Source: Sedimenticola hydrogenitrophicus
Lineage (GTDB): Bacteria; Pseudomonadota; Gammaproteobacteria; Chromatiales; Chromatiaceae
Direction: 5' to 3'
Assembly: GCF_029017505.1 (NCBI RefSeq)
Contig: NZ_JAQGEI010000019.1
Location: 35,384-99,383 of the forward strand
DNA length: 64,000 nt
Shown: piece by piece, positions 16,707 through 25,077 of the stretch
How the letters are laid out: every line of letters starts with the position of its first letter
Position numbering within the stretch: position 1 is the stretch's first letter
Program-made: the position numbers and the translations under genes
Notes under the pieces: model-generated
Database searches by the model: none
The model's input: only the letters and a program-made list of their open reading frames with translations
What the model was told of the DNA's origin: nothing

Positions 16707-18584
16707 TCATTTCACCCCCTGCAGGGAGAGCGTCAGCGGCTTGAACTCCTGCCCGTCTCCGGAGAAGAAGCGGGAGAACCCCTCGTAATACTCCAGTCGC
16801 AATGCCTGGATGGTGACGATGGCCCCCTCCAGGATCAGGATGAACAGGTTGCCGCCGATCACCATCAGCCAGTGTCCCGTCCCCTCCATCATGTCGGCGA
16901 GGGTGAAGACGGCGATGGCCAGTGCCACATGGTTCAGGCTGAAGGCCGCCACACGCAGGAACGACAGGGTGTTGGAGATATACCCGGTGAGGGTCTCGAA
17001 GGTCTCGATGCCGGCCACCAGCATGCGTTCGCCCGGCGGGGCCTGGGTCTCGATCAGTTTGAAGGCCAGCAGCGCCAGCAGTGCCGCCAGGCTGAGGCCG
17101 GCCGGCAGCAGACCGAATTGCCCGGTGTTGACGAAACGGTAGATACCCGTCAGTACGCTGAGATACAAGGTGACGCTGACCACCCCGTTGGTCGCGAACA
17201 GGGCGTGACTGATCTCGCCGGAGACCAACTGGTTATGGATATACAGCAGGCTCATGATCACCATGAAGCCGATACCCCAGAACAGGGCCATGCGCAGCAT
17301 ATACAGCGGGTCGGACAGGGGCGGGATCCAGACCGCCTGAAACAGGTGTTCGTAGCCGAACAGGCTGCCGTAGAGCAGACCGAACAGGCTGGTCGAGAGG
17401 CCGGCGCAGATGGCAAACGGGGTGAAGCTCTTGAGTCTCTTTCGGCCCAGCCAGGCCGCCAGGATGATCACCCCGCCGTGCCCCGCGTCACCGAACATCA
17501 TGCCGAACATGGCGATGAACGAGACGGCGAAGATCGGCGTGGGGTTGATCTCGCCATAGCGCGGCACGCCATACTGTTTGACCAGGGTGGAGAAGGCGCG
17601 GGTGAGCCAGTTGACCGGCAGGTAGGTGGGGACGTCCCGGTGACGTGTCCGCGGCGGGGTGGTGGCGGTGATGCGGAACGGGCCGTCCAGCCGGCGGCGC
17701 AGGGCTGACTCGGTCCGTTTCAGTTCACGTTCGGGTATCCAGCCGGAGATGATGCCCAGCTGGCCCCGGTTGCGTGCGGCATCCTCCATCGCCACGAAAG
17801 GTTCGGCCATGATCAGCCGATCGCGAGACTGCTCCAGTTGTGTGCGCAGCTCGTCGCCGCAGGTCTGCATCGCCTGGCGGCGCGTCGCGCGTTCGTTGGC
17901 GAGCGCGTCTCGGCGCTGCCGCAGATCGCCCTGTATGCGCTGCGGTTCGTCATCCAGTTCCGGGGGGATCTCCAGGGCGTGGAAGCCGGCGGTATCCAGC
18001 ACCGACCTGAGCTCCTGTTCCCGGGCGCCCTTGGGGCCCAGGATGATGACATGGGTGTGGTCGGTGTTCTCCATGTAATTGAACAGCAGGTAGTCGGCCA
18101 GGGCGATGGCCTCGCGCAGTTTCGGCACGTTGACGCTGGGCAGCATGCCGATGTGGAGATCGAGAAACAGGCGCTCGCCGCGCAGCCGCGAGAGGTCGAA
18201 ATTCAGCGCGGCGAAGTTATCCAGGGTCTGTTCCAGCTGGCCGAGCATGTGCTCCTCGTCGGTGAGGCGCCGGAAATGCTCTTCAAACGAGGAGCAGCGC
18301 TCCCAGACCTCGCCGAGCCAGTCATTGGTGGTGGCCAGCTCCTGTTCACCGATGACACGGGTGTGGGCCAGCGGCCCCAGCGGTCTGAGGGTGATATGGG
18401 ATTCGATCTTCTGCAGCCTGGTGCAGGCCTGGTGATAGAGTTCCCGGTAGCGTGTGCCGGGGACGTCGGGAAACTGCTCGCTGAAGTCGTCACCGCCGCC
18501 GGGACTGAACATACCCAGCTCCGCCAGGGTGAGCGCGGCCAGCGGCAGGTCATCCGCCAGCAGCTGGATCAGTACCTGTTTCAT
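16707..18584 (-). CDS. atpI: V/A-type ATPase subunit I (a-subunit, stator channel)
   Basis: About 625 residues from ATG 18584 (MKQVLIQLLADDLP). A GTG at 18602, overlapping the stop of subunit C, is the alternative start; neither has a strong ribosome-binding site. The N-terminal half (1-330) is soluble and partly coiled. The C-terminal half has about seven to eight membrane helices. FGMMFGDAGHGG is characteristic of the family, and the late helix LSFLRVAAFSLNHVAL carries the Arg required for ion release. It forms the half-channels against ring K. Confidence 0.94.
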   Translation of the reverse strand: MKQVLIQLLADDLPLAALTLAELGMFSPGGGDDFSEQFPDVPGTRYRELYHQACTRLQKIESHITLRPLGPLAHTRVIGEQELATTNDWLGEVWERCSSFEEHFRRLTDEEHMLGQLEQTLDNFAALNFDLSRLRGERLFLDLHIGMLPSVNVPKLREAIALADYLLFNYMENTDHTHVIILGPKGAREQELRSVLDTAGFHALEIPPELDDEPQRIQGDLRQRRDALANERATRRQAMQTCGDELRTQLEQSRDRLIMAEPFVAMEDAARNRGQLGIISGWIPERELKRTESALRRRLDGPFRITATTPPRTRHRDVPTYLPVNWLTRAFSTLVKQYGVPRYGEINPTPIFAVSFIAMFGMMFGDAGHGGVIILAAWLGRKRLKSFTPFAICAGLSTSLFGLLYGSLFGYEHLFQAVWIPPLSDPLYMLRMALFWGIGFMVIMSLLYIHNQLVSGEISHALFATNGVVSVTLYLSVLTGIYRFVNTGQFGLLPAGLSLAALLALLAFKLIETQAPPGERMLVAGIETFETLTGYISNTLSFLRVAAFSLNHVALAIAVFTLADMMEGTGHWLMVIGGNLFILILEGAIVTIQALRLEYYEGFSRFFSGDGQEFKPLTLSLQGVK

Positions 18585-18594
18585 CGGCAGGGGT

Positions 18595-19638
18595 CTAAAC
18601 ACCGGGCACCCCGCGGCCGAGGTCGGCGGCCTGACGAATCAACTGCGGGTCCAGGGCCAGCACCCGCCCCTGGATGATGGCGAACACCCGTCGCAGGTCC
18701 ATCTCCCGCAGCATCATGTAGGCCAGGGATCGGGCGACGGCCGAGGGGCTGAGCTGGAGGCATTTTCGCGCCTGCCGGTTCAGGTCGTCGGTCAGTGACT
18801 GTTCCACCTCCATGATCTGCCTGAGGCCGGCGAGCCGACTGTTCAGTGGCTCGGGCAGTGCCTCCAGGATCCGCGCCATCTCCTGCATATTGACCAGTTG
18901 TTTCAGCAGGTCGGTGTGGAGATGGCGTCCCGAGGGGATCAGCAGATAATAGGTTTCGCTGGGGGAGAGCGCATAGTTGAGGCGGTAGCGCAGCAGCCAC
19001 GGCAGGTTCTGCCGGTCGATCAGGGAGCCGATCAGTTTCAGCAGCGGGGCCTGATCCGCGGCGTCGCAGTGCCGCGCGTGCCTGAGCAGGCCGGTATAGT
19101 AACGGTGATCGATGGTGGCATCGAGGGAGAAGGACTCGTTTTTCTCTTCATAGACCCGGCGCGCCTGGCGGGCGATGGCTTCGTAGGGGGTCTGCTCCAG
19201 CTGGCGCAGCAGCTCCGGCACATTTTCCGTACGCAACAGGGTTTCATGGGGCAGGCTGATCAGCGGCGGCAGGCTGTGCAGGCTCTCGCGTATCTGATCA
19301 TAGGGGAGATGGTTCAGCTTGCCCCGGATCAGTGCCTTCAGGTTAAGGAGTTCAAACTTGCGTGACCAGTAGACCAGGATATCCCGGGCGGTGCCGCCGA
19401 GCGGCCGCAGCAGGATCGACAGCTCCTGCATCAGGCTGTGGATCAGGCCCCGTTCAATATGGCGGTTGAGCTCCGCCTCACTCAATCCACGCTCGCTGAT
19501 CCCGGTCAGACCGAATTCACCCTCCAGCCGCGGCAACGGCTCCTGCAGCATGGCCTCAAACGCCGCGTCATCAATCAGCCGTCCCGACATGACGCTGGTG
19601 CGGGTCTTCAGATAGGTCTGGCTGGCGATCGGGTTCAT
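18595..19638 (-). CDS. atpC: V/A-type ATPase subunit C (rotor-ring adaptor)
   Basis: 347 residues, mostly helical, matching V-type subunit C (d). Family-like segments are YLKTRTSVMSGRL at the N-terminus, FELLNLKALIRG, and the C-terminal FAIIQGRVLAL. It is the socket joining the D/F shaft to the K ring. It follows G by 18 bp, and its stop lies near the start of I. The assignment rests on length, helical character and operon position as well as these segments. Confidence 0.88.
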   Translation of the reverse strand: MNPIASQTYLKTRTSVMSGRLIDDAAFEAMLQEPLPRLEGEFGLTGISERGLSEAELNRHIERGLIHSLMQELSILLRPLGGTARDILVYWSRKFELLNLKALIRGKLNHLPYDQIRESLHSLPPLISLPHETLLRTENVPELLRQLEQTPYEAIARQARRVYEEKNESFSLDATIDHRYYTGLLRHARHCDAADQAPLLKLIGSLIDRQNLPWLLRYRLNYALSPSETYYLLIPSGRHLHTDLLKQLVNMQEMARILEALPEPLNSRLAGLRQIMEVEQSLTDDLNRQARKCLQLSPSAVARSLAYMMLREMDLRRVFAIIQGRVLALDPQLIRQAADLGRGVPGV

Positions 19639-19656
19639 GAGTTTTCCTGTCTTCTC

Positions 19657-19980
19657 CTAGCCGTCGGCCAGTGGATCGGTGAGCAGTTGAAAGGCGGCCT
19701 CCAGCGCCTCGGCCTCCCGCTCTTCCGCCAGGTTGCGCAGCTCGACATGGTGCTCGTCAAAGCGTTTCTTCAGTTCATTGTTGGTCTGATCGGCCCGCTG
19801 TTCCGCCTTGTCGATGAAGGACCGGTGCAGATCCGGAATGCGCGCCTCGAATCGCTCCTCTTCGGCATGCGCCTCCTGCAGCGCGCCCTGGATGATCCGG
19901 TCGCGCTCCTCATCCGCTTCGCGCACGATGGTCTCCGCCCTCCGTTCGGCGTCCAGCAGGCGTTGTAGTGTCTGGTCCAT
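19657..19980 (-). CDS. atpH: V/A-type ATPase subunit G/H (peripheral-stalk coiled coil)
   Basis: 107 residues, one continuous charged helix rich in Glu, Arg and Ala (LLDAERRAETIVREADEERDR at the start, then HAEEERFEARI). This is typical of the G/H subunit that pairs with E in the peripheral stalk. It is the first gene of the operon. The 202 bp upstream (19981-20182) hold the promoter and separate it from the divergent gene at 20183. Confidence 0.85.
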   Translation of the reverse strand: MDQTLQRLLDAERRAETIVREADEERDRIIQGALQEAHAEEERFEARIPDLHRSFIDKAEQRADQTNNELKKRFDEHHVELRNLAEEREAEALEAAFQLLTDPLADG

Positions 19981-20182
19981 GAGGTTCCCCGTTTTATTCT
20001 GATTAACAGTTTAGCAACTACCGATGTAGTTGATATTGCGGCAGATCAGATGGCGGGCCGGTTTTCAACCCCGCAACGGACAGGGCGGGAAACTTACGAT
20101 GGGATTAATGGTCATATAATTGGTCGCTGTGGTAGCCGCACCGCCTTGACAGTCCGGATGAAAAAGGGGATTGTTCCGCGTC

Positions 20183-20563
20183 ATGAATCATCTGCTGAAA
20201 AAACGGTTTATCCTTGTGCTGGCACTGTTTGTCAGCCTGTTGCCGTTCAGATTCAGCTATGGGCTGACCGTCACTGTGCCCGATCTCCAGCAGAAGATGC
20301 ATCAGCACATCATGCAGGTCGATTGCGCACAGCCTGGTGACAATGCCCATTGTCTCGATATGACACTCGTCTCAGCGGCCGGTGAGAATTGTTGCAGCGA
20401 CCAGTGTGACAGCTTGTTCGGGGCGCAACCCGGCGTCGCCGTCGAATATGGCCTGCTGATCTCCTCGGACCGGCAGTTCCAGGCTGCCAGTGATGTCTGG
20501 ACAACCGGCCCGATCCCGCCCACCCTGCTACGACCCCCTCCCGCACGCTCCTGGACTTGGTAA
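20183..20563 (+). CDS. Small secreted Cys-rich hypothetical protein
   Basis: 126 residues from ATG 20183 (a start at 20171 adds four residues). A clear signal peptide covers about 1-28 (KKRFILVLALFVSLLPF). The mature part has five Cys (VDCAQPG, HCLDM, NCCSDQC), so it is probably periplasmic with disulfides or metal-binding. It ends PPTLLRPPPARSWTW, a Pro/Arg tail seen in small DUF2946-like proteins near copper genes; this is a resemblance only. It is upstream of two cytochromes and an HMA-like protein on the same strand, so it may belong to a metal or redox group. Confidence 0.6.
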   Translation: MNHLLKKRFILVLALFVSLLPFRFSYGLTVTVPDLQQKMHQHIMQVDCAQPGDNAHCLDMTLVSAAGENCCSDQCDSLFGAQPGVAVEYGLLISSDRQFQAASDVWTTGPIPPTLLRPPPARSWTW

Positions 20564-20629
20564 CCCCTGGCACTGAATGCCGGGGTATCGTTTCATACGG
20601 CCCACGGGCCCTGCTCTGGAGAGCGTGTT

Positions 20630-21100
20630 TTGAAAATCCGAATTATTGTTGCGGGACTTCTGTCCCTGTTGCTGGTCGCCTGTTCCGAGGAACCCGCCGC
20701 CAATGCCGTAGGCGATCAGCAGGCTTCGGCGGCAGTGAGATCCTGGTACCGATTTGACCAGGTCAGTGCCGGCGCCCGGGTGTACCAGGAGAACTGCGCG
20801 GCCTGTCACGGCAAACTGGCCGAAGGGGCTGATAACTGGCGCAAGGCCGGCCCGGACGGCAAGTATCCGGCACCGCCGCTGAACGGCAGCGGACATGCCT
20901 GGCATCATCCCCTGAAAATCCTGTTCCACACGATCAAGAACGGCTCCCCCGGTGGTCAGGGCAATATGCCGGCCTGGGCGGGCAAACTGACCGATGACGA
21001 GATTATCGCCGCTATCGCCTGGTTCCAGTCCAAGTGGCCGCAGGAGATCTACCAGAGCTGGGTGCAGCGTGATGCGGCGGCACAGGCCAACCGGGGATAA
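20630..21100 (+). CDS. Lipoprotein c-type cytochrome, single haem
   Basis: 156 residues from TTG 20630; GGAGAG lies 7 bases upstream and no better ATG exists. It has a lipoprotein signal with lipobox LLVAC (Cys 18), so it is membrane-anchored in the periplasm. The haem motif CAACH is at about 57-61, and a distal Met is likely in GNMPAW. It shares the unusual HAWHH element with the cytochrome at 21753, suggesting a recent duplication or a conserved pair. It is followed after 3 bp by the HMA-like gene. Confidence 0.88.
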   Translation: MKIRIIVAGLLSLLLVACSEEPAANAVGDQQASAAVRSWYRFDQVSAGARVYQENCAACHGKLAEGADNWRKAGPDGKYPAPPLNGSGHAWHHPLKILFHTIKNGSPGGQGNMPAWAGKLTDDEIIAAIAWFQSKWPQEIYQSWVQRDAAAQANRG

Positions 21101-21103
21101 GTC

Positions 21104-21484
21104 ATGAGCAGAGATCAATTCATCAAAATGCGCGGTGCCTGGGATACCCGGCACTGGATCACCGTTCCCGGACTCTCCCACGAGGCCGATGGCCTGCAGC
21201 TCGAGCACTCCCTGGCGGAACTGGATGGCATGCAGCGGGTCCAGACGATACCGGGAAAACGGCGTATCCGGGTCACCTATGACCAGACTCGGGTCGATTT
21301 TCAGCAGATACTGGAGCGCATGGAGTCGATCGGCTTTCCGGCCTCGGACAGTTGGTGGTCGCTCAGAAAGGCGGAGTGGTTTCAGTACCTGGATCGCAAT
21401 GCCCGGGAGAACGCCAATGCCCCGGAGCCTCCCTGCTGCAGCAATCCAAAAGGAATCACCAAGGATCGCACGCAGAAAAAGTAG
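21104..21484 (+). CDS. HMA-like small protein with C-terminal PCCSNP motif
   Basis: 126 residues, no signal peptide. The fold pattern (SHEADGLQLEHSLAEL, then GKRRIRVTYDQTRVDFQQILERMESIGFP) follows the beta-alpha-beta layout of heavy-metal-associated domains but lacks the N-terminal CxxC. A Cys pair lies near the C-terminus instead (EPPCCSNP). It starts 3 bp after the cytochrome stop, so the two are co-translated. A role in metal delivery to the neighbouring redox proteins is a guess. Confidence 0.6.
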   Translation: MSRDQFIKMRGAWDTRHWITVPGLSHEADGLQLEHSLAELDGMQRVQTIPGKRRIRVTYDQTRVDFQQILERMESIGFPASDSWWSLRKAEWFQYLDRNARENANAPEPPCCSNPKGITKDRTQKK

Positions 21485-21530
21485 GACGGGCCAATCGATC
21501 CAGCGTGCCGCGAATCCACAGGTAGGCCTG

Positions 21531-21691
21531 AGGGCTCGCGCAAAAATTAGTTCCGGTATTCGGTCGTCCCTGGACCCCTCCGTCGGCGTTACGCTTTTTG
21601 GCAAGGGAGCGGCCATTGCCTGCAAAGCGTGCCTTGCCAGCGTGGCCCAGGAACACCCTCGGTACTACGAAATTATTCTTTCGCGAGCCCT
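21531..21691. repeat. MITE-like inverted-repeat element, AGGGCTCGCG family
   Basis: 161 bp bounded by AGGGCTCGCG at 21531 and CGCGAGCCCT ending at 21691. The arms stay imperfectly complementary for about 30 bp. An inner pair, GGCAAGG and CCTTGCC, also matches. A left-half copy about 77 bp long lies at 45573-45649, with the same stretch TTCCGGTATTCGGTCG and TACGCTTTTTGGCAAGGG. It sits between the HMA-like gene and the second cytochrome, so it may have split an operon. It encodes no protein. Confidence 0.75.
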
Positions 21692-21752
21692 AAGGGCCCG
21701 CTTGTTTCTAACCGGGCCGCGATTTTTTCGGCCTATAACGAAGGTATTTGGT

Positions 21753-22166
21753 ATGTTCAAGAAGCTATGCATCGTTTCACTGCTGATGGTCAGCCAGTGG
21801 GTATTTGCGGAAACCGGTCAGCCGCCGTCACCGGACCAGGTGGCGGCGGGGAAGGCGCTCTATGGGCGATACTGCCTGGCGTGTCACGGGGAGAATGGGG
21901 TGGGTGAACCGCCCATACCGAGCACTATCCGGGCGCCGGGCTATCTCACCGCCATGCCGCTCAATGAGGCTTCCCATGCCTGGCACCACAGCGATGAACA
22001 ACTGGTGGAGACCATTCTGCAGGGACTGGAGCGCACCCAGAGGATGCCGGCTTGGAAGGGGGTCATTACAACGGATCAGGCTGCGCAGCTGGTCACTTAT
22101 CTCAAAAGCTTCTGGAGTCCCCGCATTGTCGCCTGTCAGGGGCCGAAGCACATGAGCTGTATGTGA
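21753..22166 (+). CDS. Periplasmic c-type cytochrome, single haem
   Basis: 137 residues from ATG 21753; the frame is open further upstream but only through the repeat. A signal peptide spans about 1-19 (CIVSLLMVSQWVFA). The haem motif CLACH is near residues 41-45, with a possible distal Met in RMPAWK. It carries the SHAWHH element also present in the cytochrome at 20630. Its end has two more Cys (VACQGPKHMSCM), possibly metal-binding. Role: small electron carrier in the periplasm; partner unknown. Confidence 0.88.
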   Translation: MFKKLCIVSLLMVSQWVFAETGQPPSPDQVAAGKALYGRYCLACHGENGVGEPPIPSTIRAPGYLTAMPLNEASHAWHHSDEQLVETILQGLERTQRMPAWKGVITTDQAAQLVTYLKSFWSPRIVACQGPKHMSCM

Positions 22167-22353
22167 CGGCAGCGGCGACGCGGGGCGGGCTTGGCCAAGA
22201 CGGTCGGAGGGATCGGGTTGCATCCGGCTCCGGTTTGTCATACCCGCTTGCATTGCCCGCTTCGGCTCCACTAAAGTTAGCTGGAGCGCTATGCCGCGCG
22301 GTTGTCCTTGTTGCGGCCGGCTGTTGCTGCCGGAAGGATGGTTGACGGATGTT

Positions 22354-22517
22354 ATCCCTGAATGGAATGGCACTAAGTTAAGCCCAGAGCCCCCGTCATC
22401 CCGGCGCATGCCGGGATCCAGAACCCGCATCCGCGGTGAATTTATGGATTCCGGCCTGCGCCGGAATGACGAAAAAATGGACTCCTGCCTTAACTTAGTG
22501 CCATTCATCCCTGAATG
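22354..22517. mobile_element. Non-autonomous transposon (MITE) with 18-bp TIRs and 11-bp direct repeats
   Basis: The element spans 22365-22506 (142 bp). Its perfect terminal inverted repeats, GAATGGCACTAAGTTAAG, lie at 22365-22382 and, inverted, at 22489-22506. It is flanked by the 11-bp direct repeat ATCCCTGAATG at 22354-22364 and 22507-22517, a target duplication. Its interior (22394-22471) is itself a palindrome of the widespread CGTCAT..ATGACG type. An 11-bp duplication fits IS4-group transposases (inference). It lies 17 bp before the thiolase start. Confidence 0.85.
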
Positions 22518-22534
22518 TGGAAAGGACTATGGAT

Positions 22535-23722
22535 ATGGGCACGATGAAAGAGATTGTGATACTGAGCGCGGTGCGCACCGCGGTGGGCAGTTACGGCGGC
22601 GGCCTGAAGGATGTGCCGGTGGTGGACCTGGCCGCCAGCGTGGTGCGTGCCGCGGTGGAGCGCTCCGGGGTGACCCCGGCCGATGTCGGGCATACCGTGT
22701 TGGGGCATGTGATCCATACCGAGCCGCGGGATATGTATATCTCGCGTTACGCCTCGGTTCGCGGCGGCCTGCCGGTGGAGACCCCCGCCTTCACCCTGAA
22801 CCGGCTCTGCGGCAGCGGTCTGCAGGCGATTGTCTCGGCGGCGCAGCAGATTGAAACCGGTCATTGCGATGTGGCCGTGGCTGGCGGGGCGGAGAACATG
22901 AGCCGGGCCGGCTATATGACGCCCAGCCTGCGTTGGGGGGCACGCATGAGCGATGCCCAGATCGTCGATATGATGGTGGGGGCGCTGACCGACCCATTTG
23001 AAGGGGTGCACATGGGCGTGACCGCGGAGAATATCGCCGAAAAATGGGGTATCAGCCGCGAGGAGCAGGATATGCTGGCGGTGGAGTCCCATCGCCGTGC
23101 CGCCCAGGCGTGGGAGAAGGGCTATTTCAACGACCAGATCGTTCCGATCGAGTTGAAGAGTCGCAAAGACACCACCCTGTTTGAGCGGGATGAGCATTTT
23201 CGTGCCGACGCCAGCCTGGACGGGATGGCGAAACTGCGCCCGGTATTCAAGAAGGATGGCAGCGTCACGGCGGGCAATTCCTCCGGCCTGAACGATGCGG
23301 CCTCGGCCGTGGTGCTGGCCAGTGCGGAGTATGCCGAGTCCAACGGGCTCAAGCCGCTGGCCCGGTTGGTGGGATACGCCCATGCTGGCTGTGAGCCGGC
23401 CTATATGGGCATTGGACCGGTACCCGCGGTAAAGCGCCTGCTGGAGCGGACCGGTCTCAGCGTGGCGGACTTCGATGTACTGGAGGTGAACGAGGCGTTT
23501 GCCGCCCAGGCGATCGCCGTGTGTCGCGATCTCGGTCTGCCGATGGATCTGACCAACCCCAATGGTAGCGGCATCTCACTGGGTCATCCGATCGGCGCCA
23601 CCGGCAGTATCGTGACCACCAAGGCGGTCCATGAGCTGCAACGCAGCGGCGGCCGTTACGCCCTGGTGACCATGTGCATCGGTGGTGGACAGGGGATCGC
23701 CGCGGCCTTAGAGCGGATCTGA
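22535..23722 (+). CDS. Acetyl-CoA C-acetyltransferase (thiolase)
   Basis: 395 residues from ATG 22535, chosen because AAAGGA lies 8 bases upstream; the in-frame GTG 22517 and ATG 22529 are alternatives. All thiolase catalytic residues are present: Cys 92 (NRLCGSGLQAI), His 351 (GHPIGATG) and Cys 381 (CIGGGQG). It condenses or cleaves acetoacetyl-CoA in the cytoplasm. PhaA-like biosynthetic and FadA-like degradative roles are not separable here, and no phaB, phaC or fad genes adjoin it. The MITE just upstream must have altered its promoter. Confidence 0.92.
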   Translation: MGTMKEIVILSAVRTAVGSYGGGLKDVPVVDLAASVVRAAVERSGVTPADVGHTVLGHVIHTEPRDMYISRYASVRGGLPVETPAFTLNRLCGSGLQAIVSAAQQIETGHCDVAVAGGAENMSRAGYMTPSLRWGARMSDAQIVDMMVGALTDPFEGVHMGVTAENIAEKWGISREEQDMLAVESHRRAAQAWEKGYFNDQIVPIELKSRKDTTLFERDEHFRADASLDGMAKLRPVFKKDGSVTAGNSSGLNDAASAVVLASAEYAESNGLKPLARLVGYAHAGCEPAYMGIGPVPAVKRLLERTGLSVADFDVLEVNEAFAAQAIAVCRDLGLPMDLTNPNGSGISLGHPIGATGSIVTTKAVHELQRSGGRYALVTMCIGGGQGIAAALERI

Positions 23723-23760
23723 GTCCTGTTTCGACCCGCCGCCTTTCGGGGCAATGCGCC

Positions 23761-23793
23761 GCACCACCCCGCTTCCCGCGGGGTGGTGCGTTT
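23761..23793 (+). terminator. Strong hairpin terminator after thiolase
   Basis: Perfect 12-bp stem GCACCACCCCGC (23761-23772) with its complement at 23778-23789 around a 5-nt loop, followed by GTTTC. It lies 39 bp after the thiolase stop. The T-run is short, so termination may be only partial. Confidence 0.7.
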
Positions 23794-23860
23794 CGCCGTG
23801 CCGGGGGCTGGCGCGCGACCGGCTCCCGCCAGCTGTCATCGAGCGACGGACGCTGATTCC

Positions 23861-24493
23861 ATGACCGGACTGAACCTGGGCAGCATTATCAACTGGATCG
23901 GCCTGTTCGGAATCGCCGTGTTTGCCATCTCCGGCTCGTTGGAAGCGGCCAGAAAGGAGATGGATATACTCGGATTTCTGCTCATCGGCAGTGTCACCGG
24001 CCTGGGGGGCGGAACGCTGCGCGACCTGTTGTTGGGGGCGACCCCGGTGTACTGGGTGCAGCAGCCGGAGATGGTGATGATCTGTCTGGTCGCCTCGGTA
24101 GTCACCTACTTTATGGCGCCCTATCTGGCCTCCCGTTACCGGGCGCTGATCTGGATGGATGCGATCGGCCTGGCCACTTTCTGCATCACCGGGACCGCCA
24201 TTGCGCTCAACCAGGGGGTGGCGCCCCTGATTGCTGTCTGCATGGGGGTGATGAGCGCTACCTTCGGCGGCATAATTCGCGATGTACTCTGTGCCGAGTC
24301 CCTGGTGCTCTCGTCGCGCGAACTCTATGTCACGGCGGCGGTTGCCGGCGCCTCGGCCTACCTGCTGCTGCGCTTGGCGTCGGTGGGGGAGACGGTCGCC
24401 ACCCTCGGCGCCTTCGCGGTCGGCTTCGGCCTGCGCTCGGCGGCCATCCTGTTCGGGCTGAAGTTGCCCCGATACCGGTGTCCCGACACCTGA
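23861..24493 (+). CDS. TRIC/UPF0126 family membrane channel protein
   Basis: 210 residues from ATG 23861; the upstream frame to 23783 runs into the terminator. About seven hydrophobic helices are arranged as an internal duplication. Each half carries the family motif, GSVTGLGGGTLRDLL near residues 44-58 and MSATFGGIIRDVL near 130-142. Homologues (YicG/YadS type, prokaryotic TRIC) form trimeric monovalent cation channels in the inner membrane. The physiological role in this organism is unknown. It stands alone between the thiolase terminator and a convergent gene. Confidence 0.88.
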   Translation: MTGLNLGSIINWIGLFGIAVFAISGSLEAARKEMDILGFLLIGSVTGLGGGTLRDLLLGATPVYWVQQPEMVMICLVASVVTYFMAPYLASRYRALIWMDAIGLATFCITGTAIALNQGVAPLIAVCMGVMSATFGGIIRDVLCAESLVLSSRELYVTAAVAGASAYLLLRLASVGETVATLGAFAVGFGLRSAAILFGLKLPRYRCPDT

Positions 24494-24508
24494 AGGCCGG
24501 ATCGCCGG

Positions 24509-24862
24509 TCACCCCAGCCGTCGGGGTTCCTCGTCGCTCAGCTGATACAGTTTCGCGGCGATACCCATGCTGAAAATGGAGAAGTTTTCGATATCGCCCC
24601 ACTCATCGGCCGAACCCATCTCTTTTTCCTGTGCATCCAGCACCACGCGGATGCGGTAACGCCCCTGCCGGCGTTCGGTCGGCGGATTAACCTCGGCGGT
24701 GACGTAGAGACAGGGCTGCTGTTCGCCCTCGTCGATCAGTGCCATGATGTAGCGGTATTCCGTGGGATCGTCGGTTTTGATATCGCCCAGGATATTGACC
24801 AGAAAGGAACCGAGTTGGTAGCGTCGCTGGGGAATGGCGGTCAGGATGTGGGGTGTAGTCAT
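24509..24862 (-). CDS. Hypothetical protein, about 117 residues
   Basis: Not recognised. The start is taken at ATG 24862 (MTTPHILTAIPQRRYQLG); an ATG at 24898 would add 12 residues, and neither has a good ribosome-binding site. It is soluble, with alternating beta-like segments (YRYIMALIDEGEQQPCLYVTAE) and an acidic centre (MGSADEWGDIENFSI). It has no signal peptide or cofactor motif. It converges with the TRIC-like gene. Codon use matches the surroundings, so it is probably a real chromosomal gene. Confidence 0.6.
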   Translation of the reverse strand: MTTPHILTAIPQRRYQLGSFLVNILGDIKTDDPTEYRYIMALIDEGEQQPCLYVTAEVNPPTERRQGRYRIRVVLDAQEKEMGSADEWGDIENFSIFSMGIAAKLYQLSDEEPRRLG

Positions 24863-25077
24863 ACGGCGACTCGCTTGGCCGGTTGAAGAAACTGCCATCC
24901 ATTATGGCGGATAAAAATCGTTGTTGCTTGTGTGACTGGAAAGGCCCCCGGTATGATAATCAGCAATTGATGAAATAATAACCCTGATATTCCGGTCCTT
25001 ATTAGACAGAAGCGGAAAAATAATGCAAATCACGGTTGCTGCCCACCCGGCACAGCCGCTCCAGCGGGCAATCGACT

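Noticed and set aside
21135..21752. Upstream extension of the second cytochrome frame
   Set aside because: It passes through the HMA-like gene and the inverted-repeat element; the signal peptide begins at ATG 21753.
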